Of a DNA stretch of 52,169 bases, positions 42,653 through 51,365 are shown one piece after another; positions within the stretch are counted from its first letter, which is position 1; each line of letters begins with the position of its first letter. Origin of the DNA: Bacteroidales bacterium (GTDB lineage Bacteria > Bacteroidota > Bacteroidia > Bacteroidales > Marinilabiliaceae). Both the position numbers and the translations under genes were made by a program. The DNA is taken from NCBI GenBank assembly GCA_017539645.1, contig JAFYCM010000032.1, forward strand, positions 1-52,169, written 5' to 3'. The notes beneath the pieces were generated by a model. It had not been told where the DNA came from. It saw only the letters and a program-made list of their open reading frames with translations, and ran no database searches.

Positions 42653-44779
42653 TTAATAACCAGGATTCTGCCAAGCAGCTTTCTGGGCGTCCGTCAGGTT
42701 AGTTCCATCTGGATTCTGAAGAGTTTCGAGGAATGCCATAGGAATAGGACGGAGTTCGTGCTTGTTAGCTGTGATGTTTGGCGCAGCTTCAGGATTGAAG
42801 AGTTTAGCACGCTTGATGAGCAAGCCAGCACGGCTAAGTTCCTCCCAACGGTTCCATTCGCCGAGCAACTCGCGAGTACGTTCGTTGAAGATGAAGTTGA
42901 TGAGACGATCTTTGGTATCGGTGCAACCAATCTTAGTCAAGATCTCTTCGTCTTCGGTTGGAAGGTTGTTGTAGCTTGAAATCAACAGATTACCAGCTTC
43001 GGTTGTCTCTGCAATACCAGTAGAGAGGTAGTAAGAGTTGGTACCGAGGTTAGAGTATTTATATGCCTCGATATTCGTAATCTGCTTGCCGCTCTTGTCT
43101 TTGTTCTTTTTAGGAGTGATGCTTGATTGCGTAGAGTTCTTGCCCAAATCGAAAGCTACAGAACCATCTACATAGCTATCGCGTTTCTCGCCCTCTTTCC
43201 ATTGAGCACGAGCGCGGAGAAGGTTTACAGCTTTTATAGCGTCGTCGTATTTACCAAGGCGAACAAGAGCCTCAGCACGAACGAGAACCGTTTCGCCCGT
43301 ACGAGCCATAATTACATCGCGGTGAGCATCGCCTTTTTCTGCAGTACGGCTACCATCGGCAGTCTTATTGATGCCACAGAATACGTTGGTCTTAGCTGGA
43401 TCGCCGTTGAAGGTATTCATAACATATTGACCACCTAAATAAACTGGGAATACATTAGGAACCCACTTGCCCGTAGCAGGATTGATGAAGGTGTGAGCAG
43501 AACCAGCTTTTCCGTATGAGCCATAAGTTGTTTCATCTTGGAAGCGTGGGTCGTTTTTCTTATTGAGAATGAACAAAATACCTACATCACCAAGGTCAGG
43601 ATATTGCTCGGGAGTAATCTTGTGGTCGACCAACATGGCGCTATCGTTAGGCGAAGTCCAGTTGTTGACACCAAACACTGTATGGAAAGTTTTCCACATG
43701 CGCGAGTCCTCTACATTATCGAAAACTTCGTATGCATACTCGGTAGGACGGCAACGCTGGAAGTCCATCTCGCCGATGTATTGACCACGCTGCACCCAAC
43801 CACCAGAGAAATTAGAGAATTGCGGAGTGAAGTAGTTATAAGTACGGTTACCATAGCGGCCAGAAGTGTTGTTATCACCATTGTGCTCAGCAGCCATAAG
43901 TATTTCGTCCAAACCTTCGTTAGCACAATCGACGCCAGTCCAATTGCAATACAAATCTTCGTAGTTAGGCGCAAGAGGACAAGCAGCCTCAACCTCTTCG
44001 CAAAGTGAAATGACACGATTCAAATCAGTATCGGCAGGATATTTACCATTCCAACTTGCACAACGTTCGCTCTGACGGAAAAGAAGAGCTTTAGCGAGGA
44101 AGTGAGCAGCGGTGTACTTAGTCCAAGTGCCATTGCCACGCCATTTGTTGGTAGGAAGGAGTTCGTATGCTTGCTCAAGATCGGCAATAACCTGAGCCAA
44201 GGTTTCATCTTCGTTTGAGCGAGAGAAGTTTCGTACTATACCAGAAGTAGGTTCTGTTTGAAGCACTACGCCACCATACTGAGCAAACAGACGATAGTAG
44301 TTGTAGCCTCGAAGGAAATAAGCTTCGCCAAGAACTTTCTTGCGAGTATCTTCATCGCCGATGTAATCTGCATGAACAATAAGGCTGTTGGCAGCAGATA
44401 TACCATAGTACATCTGAGTCCACAATGCCGACACACCAGGACAGTTTTTGTTAGCAGCACCAGTTGCAGGCGTACAATCGTATGGTTCGAGACGTTTATC
44501 GTACGTATTCCAAGGCTCAGCGGTAAGGTCGCCACCATTGGTGAACTCGTCGGTTCCATAGAGAGTGATGCCGTAAGCCCATTCGTAGCCAAAATGCCAA
44601 CGGATATTGGCGTAGAGACCTGCAGCAGCTGCCAAAGCACCAGCTTCGGTCTTCATAAGGTCGTCGGAGTAGAGATGGCTACCATCTTCTTCGAGGAAAC
44701 TGTCTTTGCAAGAAGTCGACATTGCAGCTACTATAGCCAAAGCCGACAGACTTGCACCTCTTAATATATTATGTTTCAT
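42653..44779 (-). CDS. SusD/RagB family nutrient-binding outer-membrane lipoprotein
   Basis: The start is placed at ATG 44779 (frame opens at 44821) because it gives a proper lipoprotein signal: MKHNILRGASLSALAIVAAM with lipobox STSC. The 708-residue protein has the SusD-like layout: N-terminal CKDSFLEEDGSHLYSD, TPR-like helices (LGEAYFLRGYNYYRLFAQYGG is highly characteristic), and the C-terminal RagB domain (FIFNERTRELLGEWNRWEEL). It caps the SusC transporter as a lid that binds the nutrient (glycan or peptide). It starts 31 nt after susC. There are no glycosidases beside it, so the ligand is unknown. Confidence 0.95.
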   Translation of the reverse strand: MKHNILRGASLSALAIVAAMSTSCKDSFLEEDGSHLYSDDLMKTEAGALAAAAGLYANIRWHFGYEWAYGITLYGTDEFTNGGDLTAEPWNTYDKRLEPYDCTPATGAANKNCPGVSALWTQMYYGISAANSLIVHADYIGDEDTRKKVLGEAYFLRGYNYYRLFAQYGGVVLQTEPTSGIVRNFSRSNEDETLAQVIADLEQAYELLPTNKWRGNGTWTKYTAAHFLAKALLFRQSERCASWNGKYPADTDLNRVISLCEEVEAACPLAPNYEDLYCNWTGVDCANEGLDEILMAAEHNGDNNTSGRYGNRTYNYFTPQFSNFSGGWVQRGQYIGEMDFQRCRPTEYAYEVFDNVEDSRMWKTFHTVFGVNNWTSPNDSAMLVDHKITPEQYPDLGDVGILFILNKKNDPRFQDETTYGSYGKAGSAHTFINPATGKWVPNVFPVYLGGQYVMNTFNGDPAKTNVFCGINKTADGSRTAEKGDAHRDVIMARTGETVLVRAEALVRLGKYDDAIKAVNLLRARAQWKEGEKRDSYVDGSVAFDLGKNSTQSSITPKKNKDKSGKQITNIEAYKYSNLGTNSYYLSTGIAETTEAGNLLISSYNNLPTEDEEILTKIGCTDTKDRLINFIFNERTRELLGEWNRWEELSRAGLLIKRAKLFNPEAAPNITANKHELRPIPMAFLETLQNPDGTNLTDAQKAAWQNPGY

Positions 44780-44810
44780 ATTGTTTATGTCGTTAGTAAT
44801 AATGGTGAGA

Positions 44811-47800
44811 TTAGAAGTCAACTTGAACGCCGAAGGTTACACCACGGTTGTAGTATGTAGTTTCCAGATCAAGATCCATGAAGTCGACTGAAGAGTAGAT
44901 ACGGCCGAGATTCTTGCCTTGAACGAATACTTTCAAACCTTCGATTTTCAGTTTGTCGGTAATCATCTTATCGAAACGATAGCCGAGCGATAGGTTACGC
45001 AACTTGATGAACGAAGCGTCCTTGAAGCCAAGTAGACTTGAGTATGGGTCGCCACCAGCGGTGCTGTAGACTGGTTTTTGATACTCAGCACCCGTATTGT
45101 CCGGACGCCAGTAATCTATCTCGCGCTGCTGATACATACCATATTGACCTTCGCCGCCGGTGTTAATCATATATTTGAAACGGCCCCACATATCTATGGT
45201 CAATTCCAAACCTTTCCAAGAGAAGGTGTTGGTCCAACCGAGAGTCCAACGAGGGTTCTTGTTGCCAAGAATTACGCGGTCGTTTTCTGCATCAATCTTG
45301 TAGTCGCCATTTTGGTCTACAGGGCGAACAGAACCAATGGTGAAGTTGTGACCATTCTCATTGAATTTTGCCATTTCATCGGCGTCTTCGGCCTGCCACA
45401 AACCAGCGTTGTCGATACCATAGAAAACGCCAATTGACTCTCCGATGAACCAGCTATTTGCAATATCGTCTTCTTTGCCATTAGCAAGTTCTACAATTTC
45501 GTCCTTCTGCCAAGCAGCATTGAGACTTGTGTTCCATTCGAAATCGCCAATCTTAACGGGAGTAGCATTAATAGTTATATCGATACCATTATTCTTTGTC
45601 TCACCAATGTTTGCCATGGTGTTAGGATAACCAGAAAGCGTAGGTATGTTCATTTTCATCAACAAATCGGTGGTATTTGAATGATAGTAATCGATAGTAC
45701 CACTCACACGACCTTTGAGTACGCTGAAATCTACACCAATATTGAACTGCGAAGTGCGTTCCCAACCAAGAGCACTATTAGGCATACTTATTTGGTCTTC
45801 CGATTTGGTGTAGTAAGGTTCATTGTATACAAGAATCTTCTCGTTACCATTAGAGAATGGCATCCAAGCTGAGCTAACAGTACCAAGAGTTCCGTATGCA
45901 CTGACAGAAGAGTTGCCTGTAACACCATAGCCAATGCGGAGTTTCAATTGGTCGAGACTTTCGATGCCCTTCATGAAGTCTTCCTGCTCCATGCGCCAAC
46001 CGAGAGCTGCCGATGGGAAGAAGTCCCACTTGTTACCTTCAGCAAGTACCGAAGCACCATCCCAACGACCAGATACGGTCAAAAGGTAGCGATCCATAAG
46101 CGAGTAATTCAAACGAGCCATATACGATGACATAGCATTTTGCGAAATGCCAGTGCTCATACCAGGTTTATAGGTCTCGTTATCGGCAATATCGATACTC
46201 TGCATGTTGTTCCACTTGAACGATGGCATGTATATATTTTGTGCGCTCTGCTTAGCATTCTCTTTGTTGTACTTACTTGCGCTTTGCAACAATGTCACGC
46301 CTACACTATGAATGTCGGCGATTTTTTTATTGTACATAAGCATATTATCCAAGGTCCAAGAGAAGTATTGCTCGTCGGTGCGTTCTGCTTTGTTTGCACC
46401 ACCGCCAAGACCAGCCGAAGTAGAATCGGTATACTTACCTTGACGATAGCTACGGAAGTCTGGACCGAATGATACTTTGTATGACAAGCCATCGAGAATG
46501 CTAGTGAAGCCACCGAAATCAATCTGAGCATAAATACTTGCCAACGTGCGGAATGTCTGACGATCGTCTATAGATTTTTTCCATTCATCAATGATAGAAT
46601 ATCTATTTACACTTGAGCCACCAGGCGTTGATATAACGTTGCCATCTTTATCGTATGGCACAGTGTAATTAGGAATATCCTTAGCTGCGCTATAAATATC
46701 TACAGGGCCGCTACCTGAGAAACTGTATGTGCCACGTGCCCAACCATACTTCTGAGTAGATTTAGAGAAGTTGGCTGTACCGCCCATGCGGAACCAATCT
46801 TTAGCCTGCAAGTCGAGAGAGAGTGCGCCGTTGAATCGCTCATACTCCTGACCTTTCTGAGTACCCTCGTTTTTCAAATAGCCGAACGAAGCGAAAGCTT
46901 GAATCTTGTCCGTACCGCCACTTGCGCTAAGTGTATGTTCTTGGGTGAGACCAGTTTGCGTCACAAAGTCGGTCCAGTCGGTGTTGGTAACCTTGCTGCC
47001 ATCCCATTGTCCGCCTTCCCAACCTTTCATCACGTTAGCCAAAGCATCGGCATCACCCTCGAAAAACTCTTGATCTTGCTCTTTAGTAGGCTGATCGCCA
47101 GGAGTATAAAGTTCGGGGCTGCTATTATACTTAGCCCAACGACGCCAAGTGATATAGTCGCTTGCCGAGAATGCTGGAGCCAAATCTTTGATTTTTTCAA
47201 TAGTCCAAGTGCCAGCGTAGTTAACCTTCATCTGACCTTCGTGACCATGTTTTGTAGTTATAAGTACAACACCATTAGCACCGCGCGAACCATAGATGGC
47301 AGTACTTGAAGCGTCCTTCAAAATGTCGACGCTCTCGATGTCGCGAGGGTTGATACTCTCGATACCACCAGCGCTCAAGGGCACACCATCTACAACGTAG
47401 AGAGGCTCGTTGCTGGCGTTAAGTGAGCGGTTACCACGAATGCGAATTTGACCTACGCTACCTGGGCGCTCGTTACTCGTAATATCCACACCTGCGGCTT
47501 TACCTTGCAATGCCTCGAATGCATTCGATACTGGGCGCTGATTCAACGTCTCAGCATCGACGCGAACAAGGGCACCAGTCACGTCGCTCTTCTTTTGCGT
47601 ACCGTAACCAACAACCACGAGTTCGTCGAGTTCAGTGAATTCAGATTGCATATTTATAGTGCCCAAATTGGAAGCACCATTAACGGCAATCGTTTGCGTT
47701 TCGTAGCCAATAAAAGAGATTTGCAATTCTGCATTAGCAGCAGCATTGATATTGAATTTACCTTCGTAATCGGTAGCCATACCATTGGTAGTACCTTTTA

Positions 47801-47972
47801 CGTATACAGCCACACCCGGCATAGGTTGGCCCTGTTCGTCGACTACCACGCCCGAAACGCTGATAGTCCTTTCTTGTTGTGTCTGCTGCGCCGTCTGTGC
47901 CATCGCCTCGCTCGGAGCCGAAAGTACTGTTGCACATAGCAACGCAGGCAAAACGAAATATGAATACTTCAT
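44811..47972 (-). CDS. SusC/RagA family TonB-linked outer-membrane transporter
   Basis: The start is placed at ATG 47972 (MKYSYFVLPALLCATVLSA), giving 1053 residues. After the signal: a CarboxypepD_reg-like domain (ISVSGVVVDEQGQPMPGVAV), a TonB box-like ELVVVGYGTQKK, a plug domain (VRVDAETLNQRPVSNAFEAL, RGNRSLNASNEPLYVVDGVP, SVDILKDASSTAIYGSRGAN), then a 22-strand barrel ending GVTFGVQVDF. TonB energy drives import of bulky ligands through the barrel, with SusD as lid. It leads a two-gene operon with susD. Confidence 0.97.
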   Translation of the reverse strand: MKYSYFVLPALLCATVLSAPSEAMAQTAQQTQQERTISVSGVVVDEQGQPMPGVAVYVKGTTNGMATDYEGKFNINAAANAELQISFIGYETQTIAVNGASNLGTINMQSEFTELDELVVVGYGTQKKSDVTGALVRVDAETLNQRPVSNAFEALQGKAAGVDITSNERPGSVGQIRIRGNRSLNASNEPLYVVDGVPLSAGGIESINPRDIESVDILKDASSTAIYGSRGANGVVLITTKHGHEGQMKVNYAGTWTIEKIKDLAPAFSASDYITWRRWAKYNSSPELYTPGDQPTKEQDQEFFEGDADALANVMKGWEGGQWDGSKVTNTDWTDFVTQTGLTQEHTLSASGGTDKIQAFASFGYLKNEGTQKGQEYERFNGALSLDLQAKDWFRMGGTANFSKSTQKYGWARGTYSFSGSGPVDIYSAAKDIPNYTVPYDKDGNVISTPGGSSVNRYSIIDEWKKSIDDRQTFRTLASIYAQIDFGGFTSILDGLSYKVSFGPDFRSYRQGKYTDSTSAGLGGGANKAERTDEQYFSWTLDNMLMYNKKIADIHSVGVTLLQSASKYNKENAKQSAQNIYMPSFKWNNMQSIDIADNETYKPGMSTGISQNAMSSYMARLNYSLMDRYLLTVSGRWDGASVLAEGNKWDFFPSAALGWRMEQEDFMKGIESLDQLKLRIGYGVTGNSSVSAYGTLGTVSSAWMPFSNGNEKILVYNEPYYTKSEDQISMPNSALGWERTSQFNIGVDFSVLKGRVSGTIDYYHSNTTDLLMKMNIPTLSGYPNTMANIGETKNNGIDITINATPVKIGDFEWNTSLNAAWQKDEIVELANGKEDDIANSWFIGESIGVFYGIDNAGLWQAEDADEMAKFNENGHNFTIGSVRPVDQNGDYKIDAENDRVILGNKNPRWTLGWTNTFSWKGLELTIDMWGRFKYMINTGGEGQYGMYQQREIDYWRPDNTGAEYQKPVYSTAGGDPYSSLLGFKDASFIKLRNLSLGYRFDKMITDKLKIEGLKVFVQGKNLGRIYSSVDFMDLDLETTYYNRGVTFGVQVDF

Positions 47973-48030
47973 TATTCTCCTAAGTTTATCTGTTTGTGAT
48001 TCTTTTTGTTTGTAATGCATACCATATTGT

Positions 48031-48174
48031 CTATGGATACAAATTATTAACTACTACGGGTAATACAATTCGGACTGGAGGACTAACCCCTTCATCTCTC
48101 CAATCCCAAGAGTTATGCATACCAATAGACTCAATGCCATAGGCGCATAACAGCGTTAGTTTGAGAAATTTCAT
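48031..48174 (-). CDS. Short ORF in the susC leader (47 residues)
   Basis: From ATG 48174 to TAG 48031, between the putative promoter and susC, 58 nt before the susC start codon. The product begins MKFLKLTLLCAYGIESIG, with a weakly hydrophobic start, no known motif, and several Val near the end. It could be a leader peptide or chance. Codons are not informative at this length. Confidence 0.25.
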   Translation of the reverse strand: MKFLKLTLLCAYGIESIGMHNSWDWRDEGVSPPVRIVLPVVVNNLYP

Positions 48175-48229
48175 AATCTACAGAGTAAAAAACACAGTTA
48201 GTTATAAAAGTTTGCTTTTGTTGCGGAGG

Positions 48230-48259
48230 CAAATGTAACAGATATTAACATTCAGACAA
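48230..48259 (-). promoter_or_regulatory. susC promoter
   Basis: Minus-strand TTG (plus 48257-48259), 19-nt spacer, TACATTTG (plus 48230-48237), an exact -7 box; about 260 nt upstream of susC, leaving a long leader. Confidence 0.5.
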
Positions 48260-48270
48260 TAGAAAACATT

Positions 48271-48282
48271 ACAAACGTTTGC
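48271..48282. promoter_or_regulatory. LacI-type palindrome upstream of the susC promoter
   Basis: CAAACGTTTG (48272-48281) is a perfect ten-base palindrome with central CG, the pattern used by LacI-family regulators. It lies about 12 nt upstream of the -33 element, suited to an activator or a looping repressor. No LacI gene is in the window. Confidence 0.4.
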
Positions 48283-48545
48283 ACATTTTTTCACTTTTTC
48301 ACGAAATCGCCCATTTAGCAGCTTCCCTACACTCTCACGCGAAGAGATAAATATCGACATATCAACAGATTACATAATCCGATTTTTTAGACAATCGTTT
48401 GAATCGGCTAGCAGTGTTTTCCTTTCTACAAGCATATAATTTATGGCACTTATCATTTTAGTGTATAATTATGCATAAATATGATTTATGAGTCAATTGT
48501 TGAGATTATAATGAAAAGAGACAGAGTAATGCCGTTTTATCAAAA
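48283..48545. other. AT-rich spacer upstream of the susC regulatory region
   Basis: Between the palindrome and the dnaJ terminator I see no reading frame, no long hairpin and no repeat. It separates the susC unit from the convergently read end of dnaJ on the same strand. Confidence 0.4.
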
Positions 48546-48579
48546 CAAAAAAAAGAGGCCATCATTTCTGATAGCCTCT
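48546..48579 (-). terminator. dnaJ terminator
   Basis: Arms AGAGGC (48554-48559) and GCCTCT (48574-48579), with inner ATCA/TGAT; an eight-base A-run (48546-48553) gives the T-run on the minus strand. Confidence 0.8.
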
Positions 48580-48601
48580 ATCTGTTAGAGCTTATAATAT
48601 A

Positions 48602-49756
48602 TTAACCTTCAAATACTTGCTTCATGCGCTGAAAGAATCCTTCTTTCTCTTTCGTCGTTGGACTAAAGGTTGACGACTTACGCATTTCTTCAACAAGCTT
48701 CTTGTCGTTGCTGTTGAGCGATTGAGGCACAAACAAATCTACGCGCACGAGCAAATCGCCTTTGCCATAGCCATTTACATCGGGCAAACCTTTGCCTTTC
48801 AAACGGAGAACTTTTCCTGGCTGCGTACCTGCTTCGATATTTAGGCGAACCTTGCCATCGATTGTTGGCACTTCCACCGCTGCACCGAGTAGCGCATCAG
48901 GTATTGGCAAATAGAGGTGATAGATAAGGTTCTTGCCATCGCGAACAAGCTCTTTATCAGGTGTTTCGTCGATAAGAATAAGCAAATCGCCATTTATGCC
49001 ACCTCGACGAGCAGCATTACCTTTGCCGCTAACCGAAAGTTGCATACCTGCTTCGATACCAGCCGGAATCTTCACTGTTATCACTTCGTCGCCAGCTATG
49101 ATGCCCTCGCCGTTGCAATGCGGACATTTGTCCTTTATTATCTTGCCCTGGCCGCCACACTGTGGACACGTCTGCTGCGACTGCATCTGTCCGAAGATAG
49201 AGTTCACAATGCTCGTCACATAGCCCTGACCTTTACATGTGCTACACGTGGTATAGCCCGACGAAGAACCATCTTTAGCGCCCGTACCTTGGCAGTGCGT
49301 ACATTTTATATACTTATGCACTTTGAGCTTCTTCTCAACACCCGTTGCCACCTCGGCAAGAGTTAGCGTAACCTTCACACGAAGATTCGTACCCTTGTTG
49401 ACCGAACGTCCGCCCGAACGAGCACGACCGCCGCCAAAACCGAAGCTACCAAAGATGTCGCCAAACTGGCTGAAGATGTCGTCCATTGACATACCGCCGC
49501 CATAAAAGCCGCCGCCGCCACCGCCGCCATTCTCGAATGCAGCGTGACCAAACTGGTCGTAGCGCGCACGCTTGTCTGGGTTCGATAGTACATCGTAGGC
49601 TTCAGCTGCCTCTTTGAATTTTTCCTCGGCTTCTTTGTCGCCTGGGTTCTTATCAGGGTGATATTGAATAGCCTTCTTGCGGTAAGCCTTTTTTATCTCG
49701 TCAGCAGATGCTGTTTTGCTTACACCTAAGACCTCGTAGTAATCTCGTTTTGCCAT
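48602..49756 (-). CDS. dnaJ: Chaperone DnaJ (Hsp40)
   Basis: 384 residues, type A Hsp40: J-domain with HPD (YHPDKNPGD), Gly/Phe-rich linker (about 75-110), and four CxxCxGxG zinc-binding repeats ([32 protein letters not shown]) at about 150-225, then the C-terminal substrate domain. It stimulates DnaK ATPase and delivers unfolded proteins. It follows grpE by 18 nt, so they form one operon. Together with the clpB gene in this window it belongs to the disaggregation system; dnaK itself lies elsewhere. Confidence 0.97.
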   Translation of the reverse strand: MAKRDYYEVLGVSKTASADEIKKAYRKKAIQYHPDKNPGDKEAEEKFKEAAEAYDVLSNPDKRARYDQFGHAAFENGGGGGGGFYGGGMSMDDIFSQFGDIFGSFGFGGGRARSGGRSVNKGTNLRVKVTLTLAEVATGVEKKLKVHKYIKCTHCQGTGAKDGSSSGYTTCSTCKGQGYVTSIVNSIFGQMQSQQTCPQCGGQGKIIKDKCPHCNGEGIIAGDEVITVKIPAGIEAGMQLSVSGKGNAARRGGINGDLLILIDETPDKELVRDGKNLIYHLYLPIPDALLGAAVEVPTIDGKVRLNIEAGTQPGKVLRLKGKGLPDVNGYGKGDLLVRVDLFVPQSLNSNDKKLVEEMRKSSTFSPTTKEKEGFFQRMKQVFEG

Positions 49757-49774
49757 CTGTTTTTGCTTTTACAA

Positions 49775-50365
49775 TTATTCTCCAACAACTACTTTGGCAA
49801 ATCTCACAACCTTGTCGTTGAGTTTATAACCTTTTTGTACACAGTCAATTACCTTACCTTTCATCTCGGGCGTAGGCGCTGGAATCTTGGTTATGGCTTC
49901 GTGAATATCTGTATCGAAATCCTTACCTTCAGTTTCGATGACTGTCATGCCTCGCTTGCCAAGATATTCGTTGAACTTCTTGTAGATAAGTTCAACACCT
50001 TCGCGCAACGAATCAACGTTTTGTGCTTCCGTCATGTGAGCCAAAGCTCGTTCGAAATCGTCGACAACCGGCAAAATACCAACAAGGATGTCGGCGCCTG
50101 CACTCTTGATCATGTCCGATTTTTCTTTCAAAGTACGCTTGCGATAGTTGTCATATTCGGCGGAAAGACGGAGATATTTGTCGTTCAACTCGTCGATTTT
50201 CTTTTGAGCGAGCTCCAATTCCGATGGTTGCTGCGTCTCTTCGGCAGCAGGCGTCTCTTCTGTGTTGTCTGAAGCATTAGCGGCAGTCTCTTCAGCGGCT
50301 GCATTTTCGGCAGTCTGTTGCTCTTTCTGCTGCTCTTCTGCTTCGTTTTGTTGCTTTTCTGACAT
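49775..50365 (-). CDS. grpE: GrpE nucleotide exchange factor
   Basis: 196 residues: a low-complexity Glu/Gln/Ala N-terminus (about 1-50, EEQQKEQQTAENAAAEETAA), the coiled coil (LELAQKKIDELNDKYLRLSAEYDNYRKRT, of which the YDNYRKRT part is characteristic), and a C-terminal beta domain with VDDFERAL and GMTVIETEGKDFD. It releases ADP from DnaK. It precedes dnaJ in an operon. I see no CIRCE-like inverted repeat or standard -33/-7 box immediately upstream, which would fit an alternative heat-shock sigma factor. Confidence 0.95.
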   Translation of the reverse strand: MSEKQQNEAEEQQKEQQTAENAAAEETAANASDNTEETPAAEETQQPSELELAQKKIDELNDKYLRLSAEYDNYRKRTLKEKSDMIKSAGADILVGILPVVDDFERALAHMTEAQNVDSLREGVELIYKKFNEYLGKRGMTVIETEGKDFDTDIHEAITKIPAPTPEMKGKVIDCVQKGYKLNDKVVRFAKVVVGE

Positions 50366-50464
50366 TATATATGATATTTTTATTTGTTACTATTTACACG
50401 GCTTGCGCCATCGTCAATATCCTTGCCAAGACTACTTGCAATGACATTTGTGTCACATATCAAC

Positions 50465-50490
50465 AAAAAAGCAGCCATATTTAGCTGCTT
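50465..50490 (-). terminator. Terminator after the TlpA-like gene
   Basis: Arms AAGCAGC (50469-50475) and GCTGCTT (50484-50490) with an 8-nt loop, A-run 50465-50470 giving the T-run on the minus strand. Confidence 0.75.
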
Positions 50491-50525
50491 TCTTTCATTA
50501 TTGACATTTATGACCGAAATGTCGC

Positions 50526-51038
50526 TTATTTCTTCAATCGTTGGAGAGCCTCCAAAAGCATTTCACCTCGTAGATTAGTAGCTATAATTACGCCATTTTC
50601 ATCTATAAGAAAATTCGATGGAATGCTTCTAACACCGTATGTCTGAGCTGCTTTATTCTTCCATGCGCCGAAGTCGCACACGTGATATTTCCACACGAGC
50701 GAATCCGTCTCGATAGCTTTTTTCCATGCTTCGGCCTTCACGTCGAGCGACACGCTAAACACCTCGAAACCCTTGCCATTCTTGAAGTTGGCATTCTTGT
50801 AATTTTTATAAGCTACAACTACATTCGGATTTTCCCTACGACATGGTCCGCACCACGATGCCCAGAAATCCACAAGCACCAATTTTCCGCGCAGCGAACT
50901 CAATTTCAGTGCCTTGCCTTCTGGATTAGCTTGTTCTATTTCGGGAGCTACGTCACCTACGTTTGTGCCAACGGTTTGAGCTTCTATAGCCGTAGATATT
51001 ACTAATAAGGATATCAGAGATAGAATAAAACTTTTCAT
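50526..51038 (-). CDS. Exported TlpA/ResA-like thioredoxin
   Basis: 170 residues with a signal peptide (about 1-20, ending STAIEAQ). Thioredoxin fold with the active-site W62-C-G-P-C66 (FWASWCGPC), and the cis-proline before a strand as SIPSNFLID. AhpC/TSA-type features place it with the TlpA/ResA group, periplasmic reductases that keep cysteines reduced for cytochrome maturation or disulfide repair. A TACTTTTG box lies at plus 51064-51071, but without a -33 at normal spacing. Confidence 0.92.
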   Translation of the reverse strand: MKSFILSLISLLVISTAIEAQTVGTNVGDVAPEIEQANPEGKALKLSSLRGKLVLVDFWASWCGPCRRENPNVVVAYKNYKNANFKNGKGFEVFSVSLDVKAEAWKKAIETDSLVWKYHVCDFGAWKNKAAQTYGVRSIPSNFLIDENGVIIATNLRGEMLLEALQRLKK

Positions 51039-51089
51039 CTTCCGTTCATTTATATTGATGGCGCAAAAGTAAACAAAAGAGCCTCTTTT

Positions 51090-51329
51090 TTATAAATCAT
51101 CCGAGACGAAACTTGATTTAGCATTAGCTGTATTTAGTTTATCAGTATATGTTATGTAAAGATATTCCGTTGTATTACCGCTCTGTTCTTCTCTTTTATC
51201 TTTTTTATATAGAACAATATTACCACAATCTAATTTGAAATTAGTTTGTTTATTCCATGAATCGCCAGTATTCTGTATGAATGCTTGAGGATACTTTTGT
51301 TTCAGCTGTTTATTTAGGCTCTCATACAT
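51090..51329 (-). CDS. Small protein of unknown function
   Basis: 79 residues with no signal peptide and no recognised motif. It is polar, with mixed strands (FKLDCGNIVLYKKDK, TTEYLYITYTD). It lies 36 nt after the WG-repeat gene on the same strand, and may be co-transcribed with it. It is adjacent to a repeat protein that may have been recently rearranged, so it could also be a fragment. Confidence 0.45.
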   Translation of the reverse strand: MYESLNKQLKQKYPQAFIQNTGDSWNKQTNFKLDCGNIVLYKKDKREEQSGNTTEYLYITYTDKLNTANAKSSFVSDDL

Positions 51330-51365
51330 ATTATCACGGATTCCACATTCTCTATTTCATAAGAC

